DNA from: Cryptomeria japonica
Taxonomy: Eukaryota; Streptophyta; Pinopsida; Cupressales; Cupressaceae
NCBI RefSeq assembly: GCF_030272615.1
Contig: NC_081413.1
Coordinates: 557,591,136 to 557,655,135 of the forward strand
Length of the DNA stretch: 64,000 nt
Direction of reading: 5' to 3'
A program made the position numbers and the translations under genes. The notes beneath the pieces are model-generated. The model saw only the letters and a program-made list of their open reading frames with translations. It did no database searches and had not been told where the DNA came from. Shown here piece after piece: positions 22,810-34,726 of this stretch; position 1 is the stretch's first letter, and each line of letters starts with the position of its first letter.

Positions 22810-24260
22810 TGTAGACGTATAAAAATGACCATATTCCCAGATGAATATTTTATGTTCATTCCTCTATTTAGTTAAATCCAATTTAATTAAATCACCCACA
22901 TTCCTCTATTTAATTAAATAAATTATTTAATTTATTTAAGTTAAATTCACTAAAACCTTTTGCATCATTTAATTGAATAAATCATTTTATCCCTTTCTCT
23001 CTAATTTTAATTAAACTTACATTTAATTAAATAGTTCACCCTAAATTGAATAAATCTAACTTACTCAAATTCCCAAATTGCAACCAAATTGAAATAAATT
23101 AATTTTATTTTAATTAAATTCTATTTTCCCCACCCACTTGCAAAATCCTACATCTCCCATTTGCATCCTAAACCCTATTCCTAATTTCTTCTAGAATCCA
23201 TCTAATCCTAATCAATTAACCCAAACCCATTCATTATCCCCTTTCCCTAAATTTGAGGTCACTTCTCAAATTTGGAGTAAAGTCTTCAAAACGCATTAAA
23301 GCCTTTATCCATTCAACAAGATGCCCCCAAATTTGGAAGGACTCTTACAAATTTGTCCCCAAAGTCTTCAAACCATTAATGGTTAACTAACCCTTAGTGG
23401 CATGGTTAGAGACTTTTTGCCTAACTTAACCTCCATCTAACCCAAGGGTCTCATCAAGCATTTATTGCGTTGACCATAGTTATCCCTTTAACCTTTGCAC
23501 AAGAGTTTATCCTTTGGGTAAAAGCTTTATCCAATGGATAACCTTAACCTAACCTTAACCCTTACCTCATAAGGTAACCATGAGGTCTTCTCAAGCATTT
23601 AATGCTTCCTACCTCTCCTCTCAACCAACCTCTTGTTGACAATTGTCACCATTTCATTGGTGAAGATTGGAAACATGGATTGACAACTTTCAATCTTGAC
23701 CCTTGATTAACTCTTTCAATCCTGGCCATCCATTGCCCTATTTTTGCTATAAATAGAGCTCTCCTTCCTCCATTTTGAGGATCCAAGTTTCATGCATCTA
23801 ATCTATAGTCATTTTATAATCTAACATTTAATCTCTCTTTGAATAGGAATCATCTTAATACGCATTTTAAGAAGCATTTCCATTATCATAGCAAAATCAT
23901 GTTAGACTAGTATACCATGTTAGGATAGTATCACTACTAATCTTGTCATCTTATAATCTAGTTTATTGCATTTATAGAATCATGCATAGATAGGATGCAT
24001 TCTCATGGTAAAATCAATCAAAAGCATCCTTCGTTCTTGCATTTGTCATCCCTAAACCACTTTGCGTAGTGATCTAAGAGCAAAGGCATTGGTTTGAGGG
24101 ACCTTGTGAGATAGAGAACCATGGAACCAACCTTGGGAAGTTGAGTCACCCTTCATGACTCCATAGCTTGCACCAAGAAGTCATGTGGGTGTGTGAGCAA
24201 GCCTCTTTGAGCTTCACTTTTCACATTTTGAGTTTCATTGAATTGCTTTTCCCACATACA
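22810..24260 (+). repeat. 5' LTR of gypsy element
   Basis: 1451 bp, TG...CA. It matches the 3' LTR at 39585-41004 with scattered substitutions. The main difference is about 34 bp present here (near 23046-23080) and missing from the 3' copy, between short repeats of the CCNAAATTG type. Confidence 0.95.
23748..23755 (+). promoter_or_regulatory. LTR TATA box
   Basis: TATAAATA in the context GCTATAAATAGAGCTC, a near-ideal plant TATA box. The same box is kept in the 3' LTR at 40494-40501. It would start the genomic RNA a few tens of bases downstream. Confidence 0.75.
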
Positions 24261-24264
24261 TTTC

Positions 24265-24282
24265 TGGCGCCCACCATGGGGC
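24265..24282 (+). other. Primer binding site
   Basis: TGGCGCCCACCATGGGGC begins 4 bp after the 5' LTR, the expected place and the usual TGG start for a tRNA-primed PBS. I do not name the tRNA. Confidence 0.7.
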
Positions 24283-24348
24283 ACTACCCCATTAATCAAA
24301 TCGGTTTTAAAAAATAAACACTTTTGCAGGTACGCGGGAAACAGGATT

Positions 24349-24603
24349 CAGTGCGTGGGGAACATCCCTTAGCGCATCTGGATAACATACTAGCGCATCC
24401 CATACACTATTTAGCGTGTGGGGTTTATACTCTAGCATGTAAATTCCCTAGCTTAGCGCATCATATTTACTAATCTTTTCCTATAGGTCTCGGCGTGGAG
24501 GAAAAATAGAGCAATGCATCCGAAAAACAACTTAGTGCATCAGGTTTGTCTGAGAGTGCATCACAATCATCCTGTAGAGCGTACAATTTGTTCTGTAGCG
24601 CAT
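24349..24603 (+). repeat. 21-bp-periodic TAGCGCAT array, cluster 1
   Basis: Octamers related to TAGCGCAT start at 24349, 24370, 24391, 24412, 24433 and 24454, then 24512, 24533, 24554, 24575 and 24596. Spacing is exactly 21 bp inside each run. Only the octamer is conserved; the 13-bp spacers differ. Variants include TAGCGTGT, TAGCATGT and TAGTGCAT. The minus strand therefore reads a DAL-like triplet every seven codons in the open frame 24736-24470, but I regard this as a consequence of the repeat. The cluster lies in the leader between PBS and gag. Confidence 0.9.
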
Positions 24604-26099
24604 CATAAAGGGAAAATAAAAATAAAATTGTAACCGAACTTAAGTTTAGACTTGTAGAAGTCCACCAAATCCCAGATTTTCTAACTATTTGATTGATATT
24701 TTGCAAGATTTTGATGGTTTCTTGCAGGTGGAGCATAGTTTTATTAGAAGAATTACAAGCATTTTAAATCTTTACTAACTTAGTTAAGTTAGTTAAAATT
24801 TAGAGTCTTTTTAATTCTTGTTGGATAAAATTGAACACACCTTATTTTGGGCTATAAAAGGAACCACAAAAAAAACAATCTTGTTCTAGGAGAGAAAATT
24901 TTCAATTTGGGTTCTAAAAGGAACAAAACAATCTTTTATTTTTGCAAGCAAGGGCTAAAAAGAATCTCACCATCCTTTGGTGCATAAAATGATCAATTTT
25001 ACATTTTGCAAGGAAAAATAACCACACTTTAAATTTTTGTTCACAATCAAAGAGGGAAGGTCTTCCCCTTTGGATTGATTTCTTTTGTTGACCAAACATC
25101 GAAGTTTTGCTTTGTTGACCCGGTTCTTTTTCTAGATTAGAAAATCATTTCTTTGAAGGAAATAAAAGAAACACCATGTTTTCGTGGAGCAACATCTCCA
25201 TATAGATCTTACAAAATCATTGACTTGAAAGGTAAAAAGAACCTTGCTTGCCTTGTCTCGAAAGTAGAAGGTATATGCTCTCCCCTTAATTGGGTGATAA
25301 AAAAGCCAGACTACTCTTACGCTTTCAATCATACAACATTTAAATCCTTTAGTAGGTCTGCCTTCTCGAGGGGTTGAAAAACTCTTAAAGCCATTTTTGG
25401 CCGGTGTGAAGGGAATGATCTAAGTGGGAAATGACTTTGATGCCAAGTGTTCCAACCCACTATAATTAAATGTGGAAAGTAACGAAAGTCCTTTTCAATG
25501 GTTGCACACAACGATTAGCCTTCCCCCAGTATCCTTGAGATATGTAAAGCCTTTGTTCCAAAGGTTGGGAAGCCTCCTAAGGGAGTTTATCACTGACGGC
25601 CGAACATGAAGCTTGATTATAAACCTTAGCATAAAAACTTTGAGCCGAGTCAATAACCAGACATTTGTAATATCATAGTGCAAGGGTGGAGAAGAATCTG
25701 CCCCCAAGATCGCTCACCATATATCTCCCAAGATAACTACTCAATTGTGAAACAATTCACTTTGAGTTAATTTCTGGCAAAAGGCAAAAAAACGGGCATC
25801 TTCTAGGGGGTGACACGGCTGTTTGAGCTGACGGAGTATCGAGATTAGTGGGCTATGGTATTACTTATGACCCTTGAATAAAGAGTCTTTTTGAAGTGTA
25901 TTCTTTGTATCCAAACCTGTTGAAAAATTGGGGAATTGAACACATCCTCGCATAATATACACTTGTTGTTTAGATTAGACAAAATGGTTGTCTCTTTGGT
26001 GTCGTGCTTTCATGGGTTACTTCAAAAAATCATCTATCAACATTAAAAACTCAAGGCAAAACTCCAAAAATGCAGAAAACAATCAAGTCAGGGCAGTTT
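24604..26099 (+). other. Gypsy leader between the two array clusters
   Basis: Untranslated leader with stops in all frames. TATAAAAG at 24853-24860 (context GGGCTATAAAAGGAACC) could be an internal promoter. No protein motif is seen, and the short frames at 24914-25707 have none. Confidence 0.5.
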
Positions 26100-26473
26100 T
26101 AGCACGTAAGAGCAACATCTTAGCATGTGGCAATCATACTTTAGCGCATCGAACCTTTTCCTTAGCATGTAAAGTATTAATAGTAACGCTTCACCAAACT
26201 TTAAAATCAACAGTAAATAGTTAACACGTTTTGAAAATAGCTTAGCACGTAGAAGCATCAACTTAGCGCGTGACAGTCAACCTTTAGGGCGTAGAGTATA
26301 AAGCGTAGCACGTCAGCGACCCATATTAGCGCATGATCTATTGAAAACCAAAGAAAACAAATTTAACCAGTAAAACCAGTTAGCGCATAGCAGGGGGCAG
26401 CATAGCGCGTGGAGTATTTTCGCTAGCGCGTTAAGGACATTCTGTAGCACATAGTGTCTCTGTTTTAGCGCGT
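26100..26473 (+). repeat. 21-bp-periodic TAGCGCAT array, cluster 2
   Basis: Octamers at 26100, 26121, 26142, 26163 and 26184, then 26222, 26243, 26264, 26285, 26306 and 26327, then 26381, 26403, 26424, 26445 and 26466. Nearly all steps are 21 bp. Common forms are TAGCGCAT, TAGCGCGT, TAGCACGT and TAGCATGT, and the spacers are unrelated. The frame ending at 26224 reads LA every seven residues because of this. Confidence 0.9.
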
Positions 26474-27389
26474 GGTCAAAACTAGAAAAACAGGGGACAA
26501 AACAGAGGTCAAATAGGAAAATTTTGAAAACATTTTCGAAAACCTCCTTTCATCAGCCTGAACTTCATCAAAACATAATACCAAAAACAGAGTATCCAAA
26601 ACTATTTCTAAAGCAAGTTTCTAATCAAACAAAAGTTGTCCAAACATCTAAAACTGGTCACACGATAAACATATCTATCCTATCAAAATCAAGAAACATC
26701 ATCACAAGTGGCAAATAGGTCCTTTTTATCTCACGGATTTTATCCCAAAAACACACTTGTTTTAAAACTCCAAGTTGTCAGATCGAGTTTCCATATCGGG
26801 AAAGCTCTATTCCATATCATTTGACGCACTTTGTCGTGAGGGGGCATCTAAAACTTAACTTTGATAAAGTAAAACTTAAGTTTCCAAAACAAGATAAACT
26901 GAATCCAAAACAAACTCAAAGGAAACCATTGATCACTTGTGCATGACTAATCCTCATATTCCGAGAAGAAAGAATATTTATCGTAACACTAAGTTGAAGA
27001 AACAACAACCAAGTTCTTCGAAATTTGCCAAAAGAAATAATTTTTTATACATCAATCACCAACTCTTCAAATATCATTGAACATTCCTTTGTCATGTATG
27101 ACTCTATATTTAGAAGAAATCAAACGAATTTGACAAGGAACCTTTCAAGACTAGAGCATTCTGTCAAAAATCCGCCTTCAATCAAATAATCAATCGTGGG
27201 GGAAAGATCAATCTGGCATTCTTTCCCGATGAGTGCATCACTTACAACATACCTCGATTTGAACCACCAAACCCTGAGCAACATATCAAAGAGGAATTTA
27301 TCCCCTTTATCACAAAAAGTTTCTACTAAATTCCTATTGTCACTCGCTCTCAGCAAAACAAACAAAGCGACACACCACCAGAATCAAGC
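26474..27389 (+). other. Gypsy leader before gag
   Basis: No recognised gene. The frame in phase with gag shows coding-like text from about 27060 (for example FNHQTLSNISKRN in another frame), but no domain. If gag starts upstream of 27390, its first part lies here. Confidence 0.4.
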
Positions 27390-28736
27390 ATGAATCGAAG
27401 GTTATCTAATCCTTTTGAAGGTTCGCATCTAGAGGATATCGAAATTTCTAAAGAACTTCTTCAAGAATGTCAAGAAAGTGCTTCATTTCAAAAACTTGTG
27501 GAAAGACTCATGGAAAATGACAAAGAAAAATATTTGCTCATGCTCACAAGCAAAGGAGTTAAACTTCTGGAGGACTTAGACATAGACATTTTTAGAACTG
27601 GCTCTCGACGTTACGAATATCAAGAATGACAAAGAGAAGAAGAAGCACATGACCCTGAGCAAAATATCCCAGAACAAAACATCCCAGAGCAAAACATCCC
27701 CAAGCACAACATACTGTTCCATACACCATTTCAACCTAGGATTAATGCAAGGGAAGAATGCTTTCCTCAGCAAAATAATGCACCTTTGATTGCTCTTACT
27801 CAACAAATGCAAATGTTACAAAGACAAATGCAAGACATGCAACAAGGGACAACATTACGGTATTCATTAAATGAAATTTGTCCTTATCCTTTTGATTGAA
27901 GATTGAACATGGTGCCTTTTCCTCCAAACTCAAACGTTCCCAAATTTAACAAGTATGATGGGAAAAGTGATCCCCGTGATCATGTTCGAGAATTCTGCAC
28001 AATGAGTCTTGAATTTTCTCATTATGACACCTATTTGATGAGGTTATTCCCAAGAAGCTTGGGAGGAAAAACAATGGAATGGTTATCCAAAATCACACCT
28101 CCTATCTGATCATTTGAGGAACTAGTCAACAAATTCATAACTCAATATTCCTATAATATTCAACATGCTATCACCATGCTAGACATCTATAACACGAAAC
28201 AGAAAAACAATGAAACATTCATGATGTTCCTTCAATGTTGGCGGCATATGGTTTCATGACATCCTCGAGATATCCCTGAAAAGGAGAAAATGTAAATTTT
28301 CATCGACAACTTAAATGGTGAGATGAGTTACAGGCTCAAACTCCAATGCATACTATCTTTCGCTTAATTGATTGAGAACGACATTCAAGTAGAAGAAGCA
28401 TGTGTCAAGAAAGGAACACTAAAATTCTTCAAAGAAGGAACAAGTTCATCCAATTACAACAACCAAAACAACAACAACAACAACTTGGACAAATCCAGAT
28501 TCTGGACCAGAAACAAAAACAATGGAAATGAAGGAGGCAATGAATCAAATGATCCAAAGTCCAAGCAGCCTGTGCTCGCATTATCAGGAAATCCTCAAGC
28601 TATAAAGAATCCCAAAGGTGCTAACCTAGACACTAATGCTTACACATCAAATACCAATCAAGGTCAATCCAACACCAACAACACCAACAATGCTCAAAAC
28701 AATCAAACAAATCAAGGGCCTAATAACAATTCATGA
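27390..28736 (+). pseudogene. gag: Gypsy gag (capsid) region, several stops
   Basis: One frame runs from the ATG at 27390 with stops near 27627, 27897, 28107, 28257, 28290 and 28365. It shows a Glu-rich N-terminal helix, four PEQNIP-type 5-residue repeats (27653-27715), and the retrotransposon gag signature: FPPNSNVPKFNKYDGKSDP, GGKTMEWLSKI, FEELVNKFITQYSYNI, and ETFMMFLQCWRHM. An Asn-rich linker (28450-28736) follows. Gag would form the virus-like particle in the cytoplasm. Most stops are one C-to-T or G-to-A step from a sense codon, so the frame was once open. The true start may be upstream. Confidence 0.85.
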
Positions 28737-28775
28737 GGTAACACCAACAATTTCCAAAAACGTGTCTACACACCA

Positions 28776-30215
28776 TTGGGACAATCACTGGAGTCAGCAT
28801 TTAGGGAACTCCTAGCAAACAAAATTATCTCTTTACTAGCAATCAGCAACTTTGAACCACAAATCAAACCACCTTGGTGGAATGACTCACACTTTTGTGA
28901 TTTTCATCGCAACAAAGGTCATCAAACAAATGATTTCATGAGACTGAAAAACATTGTCCAGGACATGATTGATAGAGGTGATTTAATGGTGGATGGTCTC
29001 AAGACAAATGATGACCATGGAGCCTTTAAGAATCCTCTTCCAAACTACAACAAAGATGGAGCTTCAACCTCAAACGATACACGTGGGGCTCGTATCAATC
29101 ACATCTACAATAACACTATCAATCATTTATCAGCTGTAGACAATCAAGTAAACTTCATCACAATCCGAGATCCACTTGATCATGAATCTGTCAACGTAAC
29201 AACCAGAGCTCAAAAATATGTCTTGAAGGGACATACGTCAACAACAAACACCATACCCAAAGTTCAATATGATCTGGTCAGCCAACTGCGCAAAACTCCT
29301 GCTCAAATATCTATTCTAGAGTTGCTAAAACTTTCGCCAAAACACAAAGACATATTGGAACAAGCGTTATTAGAAACAAATGTACCTCAAGATCTGGATG
29401 TTGACAAATTCGAAGCCATGGTCGCTCATATGATAGGGCCTCACAATCTCACTTTTTCTGAGCATGATAATATCTCATTGAGTCATCCACATAATACTCC
29501 TCTCCATATTGAAGTCATAGTCTATAAACACCGAGTAAAACAAGTATTAATAGATGGAGGAGTTGGACTTAATATTTGTACCTTAAAACTTATCCGTGCA
29601 TTAGGCTTTTCTGAAGAGTTTATTGATCCACGCAAGAAGATCACCATAAAGGCATATGATGATGAAGAAAGATCATCTAAAGGAACCGTGATGTTACCAA
29701 TTCAAGTTGGACCGATACAAAAGGATACTATGTGTCAGGTCTTAGACATAGACCTCACATACAATATCTTATTAGGTCGACCCTGGATACATGAAATGCA
29801 AGCAATGCCTTCTACATATCACCAGTGTGGCAAATTTCCCTATAATGGCCAAGAGGTTTCTATATTTGTTGATCACAATCCATTTCAACATTGTAACGCA
29901 ATGGGGGCAGCCCAGGACAGTTTGGTTCCACATAATAGAGAGAAACAAAATTCCTCAGCACCAAATATTCAACAAGAAAAGTCTAAATCATTACCTAGAG
30001 ATTTCAAGAAGAAAATGAAAATTAAAGAACAAGGCATGGGAGAATACTCTTTGGAACCCATGTGTTTGGCTAACTTACCGACATCACCTAGATCTCATGG
30101 ATTACCTACTGAATCAACACATCAAGCAACTCAGCCCATCACCAAGTTTGATGGTACCTTCATCCAACTCGGCACTCTAGCACATGAATCAGAGGAAAAG
30201 GACATCCTTAGCTAG
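28776..30215 (+). pseudogene. Gypsy nucleocapsid-like region and aspartic protease
   Basis: Open for 479 codons in the gag frame. Near residue 50, CDFHRNKGHQTND matches the atypical C-x2-H-x4-H zinc motif of this family, but the last Cys position is Phe. Near residues 255-265, VLIDGGVGLNI is the protease active site (D-G-G form). ILLGRPWIHEMQAMPSTYHQ near residues 335-355 is the conserved protease end. The protease would cut the polyprotein. The frame ends in TAG at 30213, in place of what was probably CAG. Confidence 0.85.
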
Positions 30216-30254
30216 TTATACAAGGATGAAGAAGAAGATAACAGAGCAGCTGCT

Positions 30255-31589
30255 ATGGAAGTAGTTATACCAACACACCTATATGGAAAGGGATACTTAA
30301 TCATGCAACAAATGGGATATGATGGCAAAGGACCTATTGGAAAGCATAAAGAAGGCGTCACAGAACCAATAGATCTTCATTCACAGTTCAGTAGAGACAA
30401 AATAGGATTGGGCTTTGAACTCAATCTACTATCAAGAAGGATACCACACAAATATCAAAAACCTCAGTGGAAAGCAAAGAAGAAGTACAAAGAAGAATCC
30501 TGGCAAGAAGCACTATTTGAGTCAGCAGAGACAATCTATAAGGAACGTGAACATCAAGAAAGGAAGCAACATCAAGGGGAGCCCATCATTCATAAGAAGA
30601 CAACATCTATAGAAGTAGATCATATTGAAGAACCAATATCCAACAAAGCAGAATCATCTCCTGATAACATCATTCCTCCCCAAGGAGGGACAGTGCATGA
30701 ACAAATACAAAAGGTAGAAGTAGGATCTGACATAGAATTAGAGAAAACTATTAGACTTGTATCCATCATCAAAGACCTATTCTCACCATACAACATACCA
30801 GTTCACAACACATATAGAATCTGGGATGATACCTTTGAGACTGATTCCAATGAATATGAATGGGGTAGCTGTTCTAATATTACTGAAGATATTGCTGAAA
30901 ATAGCAGTCATACACCCATTTCTCAAGAAGCACATGACACAAAATATAGATCACTTGAATTTGGTCCACAAAATATCTATGATGCCAAGGAAAATGAGCA
31001 GCATCATCATGAACAAGTCTATACGGAAAATGATAGCATCAAAGACCTCGACGAAATCCTTGACTTCTTTAATACCCAAACCAATCATGATGAAATCTCT
31101 ATCCTGACACTCACAGTAGCAGAATTTGATCCACCAAATGATTCCTTACCACTTGTCTTTCCTGACCTCATAGACTAGGACGAACCTAAAATACATGATA
31201 TACCAATTTTCCCAAATGATGAATCCATTATCTATTACTTATGTACCATTAATTCAGGAGCAAACTCTATCAACAAACAAAGTAACGATGCCTACAATCC
31301 AGGGAGTGCCAAGTCTCTCAGTCATAAAAGTGAACCAAATAAAGGATTTATTGCTAAAAACCAGTCAATGGCAACAATGGATCACAAAAAAGTAAAAATA
31401 AAGGATGCATCTGAGGGTGAAAACCTTTTTAAGGTACCTAAATATGGGAGACTTGACACTCTTCCTAAACATTATCATGAGCGATCACCCATATTGATTG
31501 AGCCCACTCAATCAATCAATATTGGTACTACAAAAGTAGCCAAAAACATACATCTGGCAGAATCTCTAACAGAGGAAGAAAGATCATAA
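30255..31589 (+). pseudogene. Gypsy G-patch domain and linker before RT
   Basis: In the same frame as protease and RT. Residues 10-45 of the 30255 frame read GKGYLIMQQMGYDGKGPIGK, followed by HKEGVTEPI. This is a G-patch (glycine-spaced nucleic-acid-binding) motif. The rest is an acidic, low-complexity linker with stops at 31176 and 31587. G-patch domains next to protease are known in betaretroviruses and appear in some plant gypsy elements. Its role here is inferred to be RNA or RT binding. Confidence 0.75.
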
Positions 31590-32470
31590 TCTATAAAAAA
31601 ATTTAAAGAAAAGCAAATCAACTTTGCTTGGTCATATGCTGATATGCCCAGGATTGATCCACAATTAATCATGCATCACTTGTCCATTACTCTAGGGGCT
31701 AAGCCAGTTAAGCAAAAACTACGAAAGATAAATCCAAATATGGCACTCATGGTCAAAGTTGAACTAAAGAAACTGCTAGATGTCAGATTCATTCAACCTA
31801 TCGACTATGCTGAATGGATTTCCAACATCGTGTCAGTATCAAAACCAGATGGTAGTATCAGAATATGCACTGATTTTAGAGATGTCAACAAAGCCTGTCC
31901 AAAGGACGACTTTCCTTTGCCCAGTATTGACATAATTGTAGACCTCACAATAGGGCATGCAATGCTATCCCTAATGGATGGTTTTTCAGGCTATAATCAA
32001 ATCAAGTTTGCCCCAGAAGATCAAGATAGAACAACGTTTACCTGTCCTTGGGGAACGTACTATTGGAATGTTATGCCCTTTGGCTTGAAGAATGTAGGCG
32101 CAACTTATCAACAAGCAATGACGACATTCTTTCATGACATGATGCACACTTTCATGGAAGACTATGTGGATGATTTACTAGCTAACTCCTTCACCAGAGT
32201 AGAACACCTAAGCATCTTAGAAAAGATTTTTGATCGATTGGAGAAATTCCAAGTCAGGCTCAACCCTAAGAAGTGTGTCTTTGGGGTTACATCCGACAAG
32301 TTACTAGGCTACATAGTTTCAGCTAAGGGTATTGAAGTCGATCCAGCAAAGGTACAAGCCATTATGGAGATGCCACCACCAAAGAATATCAATCAGCTTA
32401 GATCTCTACAAGGACGACTCCAATCAATCAGGCGATTCATCGTTCAACTAGTAGATAAAAGTCCCCATTT
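31590..32470 (+). pseudogene. Gypsy reverse transcriptase
   Basis: Starts within NFAWSYADMPRIDPQLIMHHLS, the family's RT entry. It then has KPDGSIRICTDFRDVNKACPKDD, DGFSGYNQI, FTCPWGTYYWNVMPFGLKN and the active site EDYVDDLL at about 32160-32180, with both Asp present. The thumb region (GYIVSAKGIEVDPAKV, LQGRLQSIRRFI) is complete. A one-step frameshift at about 32455-32470 moves the frame before RNase H. RT copies the RNA into DNA inside particles. This is the best preserved domain of the element. Confidence 0.93.
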
Positions 32471-32971
32471 AATCATTTGCTACATAAGAATGTAACGTTC
32501 AGATGGGAAACCAAATGTGCAGAATCTTTCTATCAAATCAAACAGTACCTAATAAACCCACTAGTTCTAGTACCACCAATAGCAGGAAAGCCACTCCTTC
32601 TATACATTTCAACAACAAATATATCAATGGGGGCACTGTTAGCACAAGAAGATCAACAAGGAAAGGAATGGGCTATATACTACATCAGTAGGACATTGAA
32701 TGGATATGAACATACATTCATTGAGAAGGCTTGTCTAACAGTAGTATTCACATCTCAAAAATTCTGACATTATATGCTAGCACACACAATTAAGCTAGTT
32801 ACAAAAATTGATCCTCTCAAATATCTACTCAGCAAGGCAGCTCTTATAGGCAGATTGGCTAAATGGGTCATGATTCTCAGTGAATTTGATATTCACTACA
32901 CAGAACGAAGAGCTATCAAAGGACAAGCAATTGTAGATCAGTTGGCTGAAGCACCACTACCTAGAAAATAA
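32471..32971 (+). pseudogene. Gypsy Ty3-type RNase H (first)
   Basis: Continues after the frameshift with LLHKNVTFRWETKCAESF and then PLLLYISTTNISMGALLAQ. The first catalytic Asp position looks like Asn (TTN). Stops occur at 32765 (TGA for probable CGA) and 32969. Degeneracy of this first RNase H is usual in Tat elements, where the second copy is thought to take over. Confidence 0.85.
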
Positions 32972-32974
32972 ACT

Positions 32975-33400
32975 ATGGAGATCGAATTTCCGGACAGGGA
33001 TGTCCTGGCTATTTGTACCAAACAATGGACCCTATATTTTGATGGATCCTACACGCAACATGGCTCGGGTGCTGGCATTTTGTTGATCACTCCTGAAGGA
33101 CACACTATACCAAGATCATATAGGCTTATGTTCCCATGCACAAATAATGTGGTTGAATATGAGGCATTGGTTATAGGCATCAAAATGGCCATAGAATGGA
33201 AAATCACAGAGTTAAAGGTGTACAGAGACTCACAACTAGTCGTTAATCAAATCAACAATGACTATCAGACAAAGGACGACAAGCTGCTACCCTACAAGCG
33301 AAAGGTGGATGACTTGAAGCAATATTTTGTACACAACACCTTTGAACAAATACCAAGGTTGAACAACAAAGCAACCGATGCAATGGCTACTATCGCTTAA
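32975..33400 (+). pseudogene. Second (plant/archaeal-type) RNase H
   Basis: TLYFDGSYTQHGSGAGILL holds the first Asp, NNVVEYEALVIGIKMA the Glu, LKVYRDSQLVVNQ the second Asp and NNKATDAMATIA the last Asp, so all four catalytic acidic residues are visible. A second RNase H between the first and integrase is characteristic of the Tat lineage. It would degrade the RNA template and cut the polypurine primer. The frame ends in TAA at 33398 without other damage. Confidence 0.9.
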
Positions 33401-34726
33401 TTACTGCAAATTCCAAAGCAACAGAGTCATTACGAGTTTCTGGTAGAGCAACTGTTCTCCCCAGCCTATGACCACTTTGAATCCCATGTTATCTATGCCT
33501 TGATTGGTTCAGATTCTTCGCTATATGGACTGATATACAACTATCTGAAGAACAACATCCTATCCATTGACCTATCCCGAAACCAAAAACGTAACTTTAT
33601 CCGGCAAGCCGCCCGTTATACCCTTACTGCTGATACTTTGTACCGTCGAGGTCTAGATGGTACTCTTCTTCGTTGCCTTGATCGTAATGAATCTGATTTC
33701 ACTTTACACAAGCTTCACGAAGGTATCTGTGACACACATTCAAGTGGTAATACTCTTGCTAAAAAGCTCCTGAGAATGGGATATTATTGGCCTATAATGG
33801 AAAAAGATTCTTATCACTTTGCAAAGAAATGTCCTAAATGTCAGATCCATGGCAATCTTATACATGCACCAGCACAAGAACTGCAACCATTCACAACATC
33901 CTGGCCCTTTTTTCAGTGGGGACTAGACTTGGTCAGCAAAATTCACCCTTCCTCTTCAAATGGACACAAGTTCATTATAACTGCAACAAAATACTTTACC
34001 AAATGGATTGAAGCAGTCCCCATGACCACAGTGACAGGGAAACAAATTGCCTCTTTTATCCTTAATTATCTGATCTACAGATATGGTATTCCGAGTTCCA
34101 TCATCACAAATAATGGACGACCTTTCAAAAACCAAGATGTACAAGAACTATGTGAAAAATCCAAAATCCAACATTGTTTTTCTACACCTTACTACCCATA
34201 GGGGAATGGTCAAGCAAAAGCATTCAATAAAACAATATTGAAACTCCTAAAGAAAATAGTGAATGATGCAAGCAAAGATTGGCAGGTACAACTCAATCCA
34301 GCACTTTGGGCATACAGAACTAGCATCCGCACACCTACAGGAGCTACACCATATTCCTTGGTATATGGATCCAAAGCTATTTTACCCCTGGAGGTAGAAA
34401 TTCCATCTCTCAGAGTCTCTCTGAAAGGATTAATTCTGGATGAAGAGTATCGAGTTAACCGACTGCAAGAACTTGAACTGCTAGATGAAAGACACCAACA
34501 TGCCTACACTCATCTCAAAGCTTATTAGCAACGCATGTACAAAAGCTACAACCACAAGGTCATTCCTCGAATTTTTAAAGTTGGTGACCTAGTACTTAAG
34601 GAAAATCCTAAAAATCAGCAAGATCGGGAAAAGAAAGGGAAATTTGAACCTAATTGGTTAGGTCCCTATGTCATCATATCAACCCATGGATCAGGCGCTT
34701 ATCAGCTAACAACATCCATCTGAAGA
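33401..34726 (+). pseudogene. Gypsy integrase with two lost catalytic residues
   Basis: Zinc-binding part: HEGICDTHSSG and CPKCQ (H, H, C, C). Core: WGLDLVSKI keeps the first Asp. The second is Asn (ITNNGRPF where TDNG is usual) and the Glu is Lys (GQAKAFNK where GQxE is usual). Both are single G-to-A changes. TAG stops at 34199 and 34526 stand where CAG is expected. The C-terminal VGDLVLKEN...FEPNWLGPYVI is the usual GPF/Y-type end, with no chromodomain. The enzyme is inactive as written, so any movement would need another element's integrase. Confidence 0.9.

Noticed and set aside
24470-24736. Heptad-repeat protein (DAL every seven residues) on the minus strand
   Set aside because: The pattern follows from the 21-bp DNA period. 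The same octamer elsewhere falls in frames with stops, so coding is unlikely.
24349-26473. CRISPR-like regularly spaced repeats
   Set aside because: The conserved core is only 8 bp and degenerate, spacers are 13 bp, there are no cas genes, and the setting is a plant retrotransposon.
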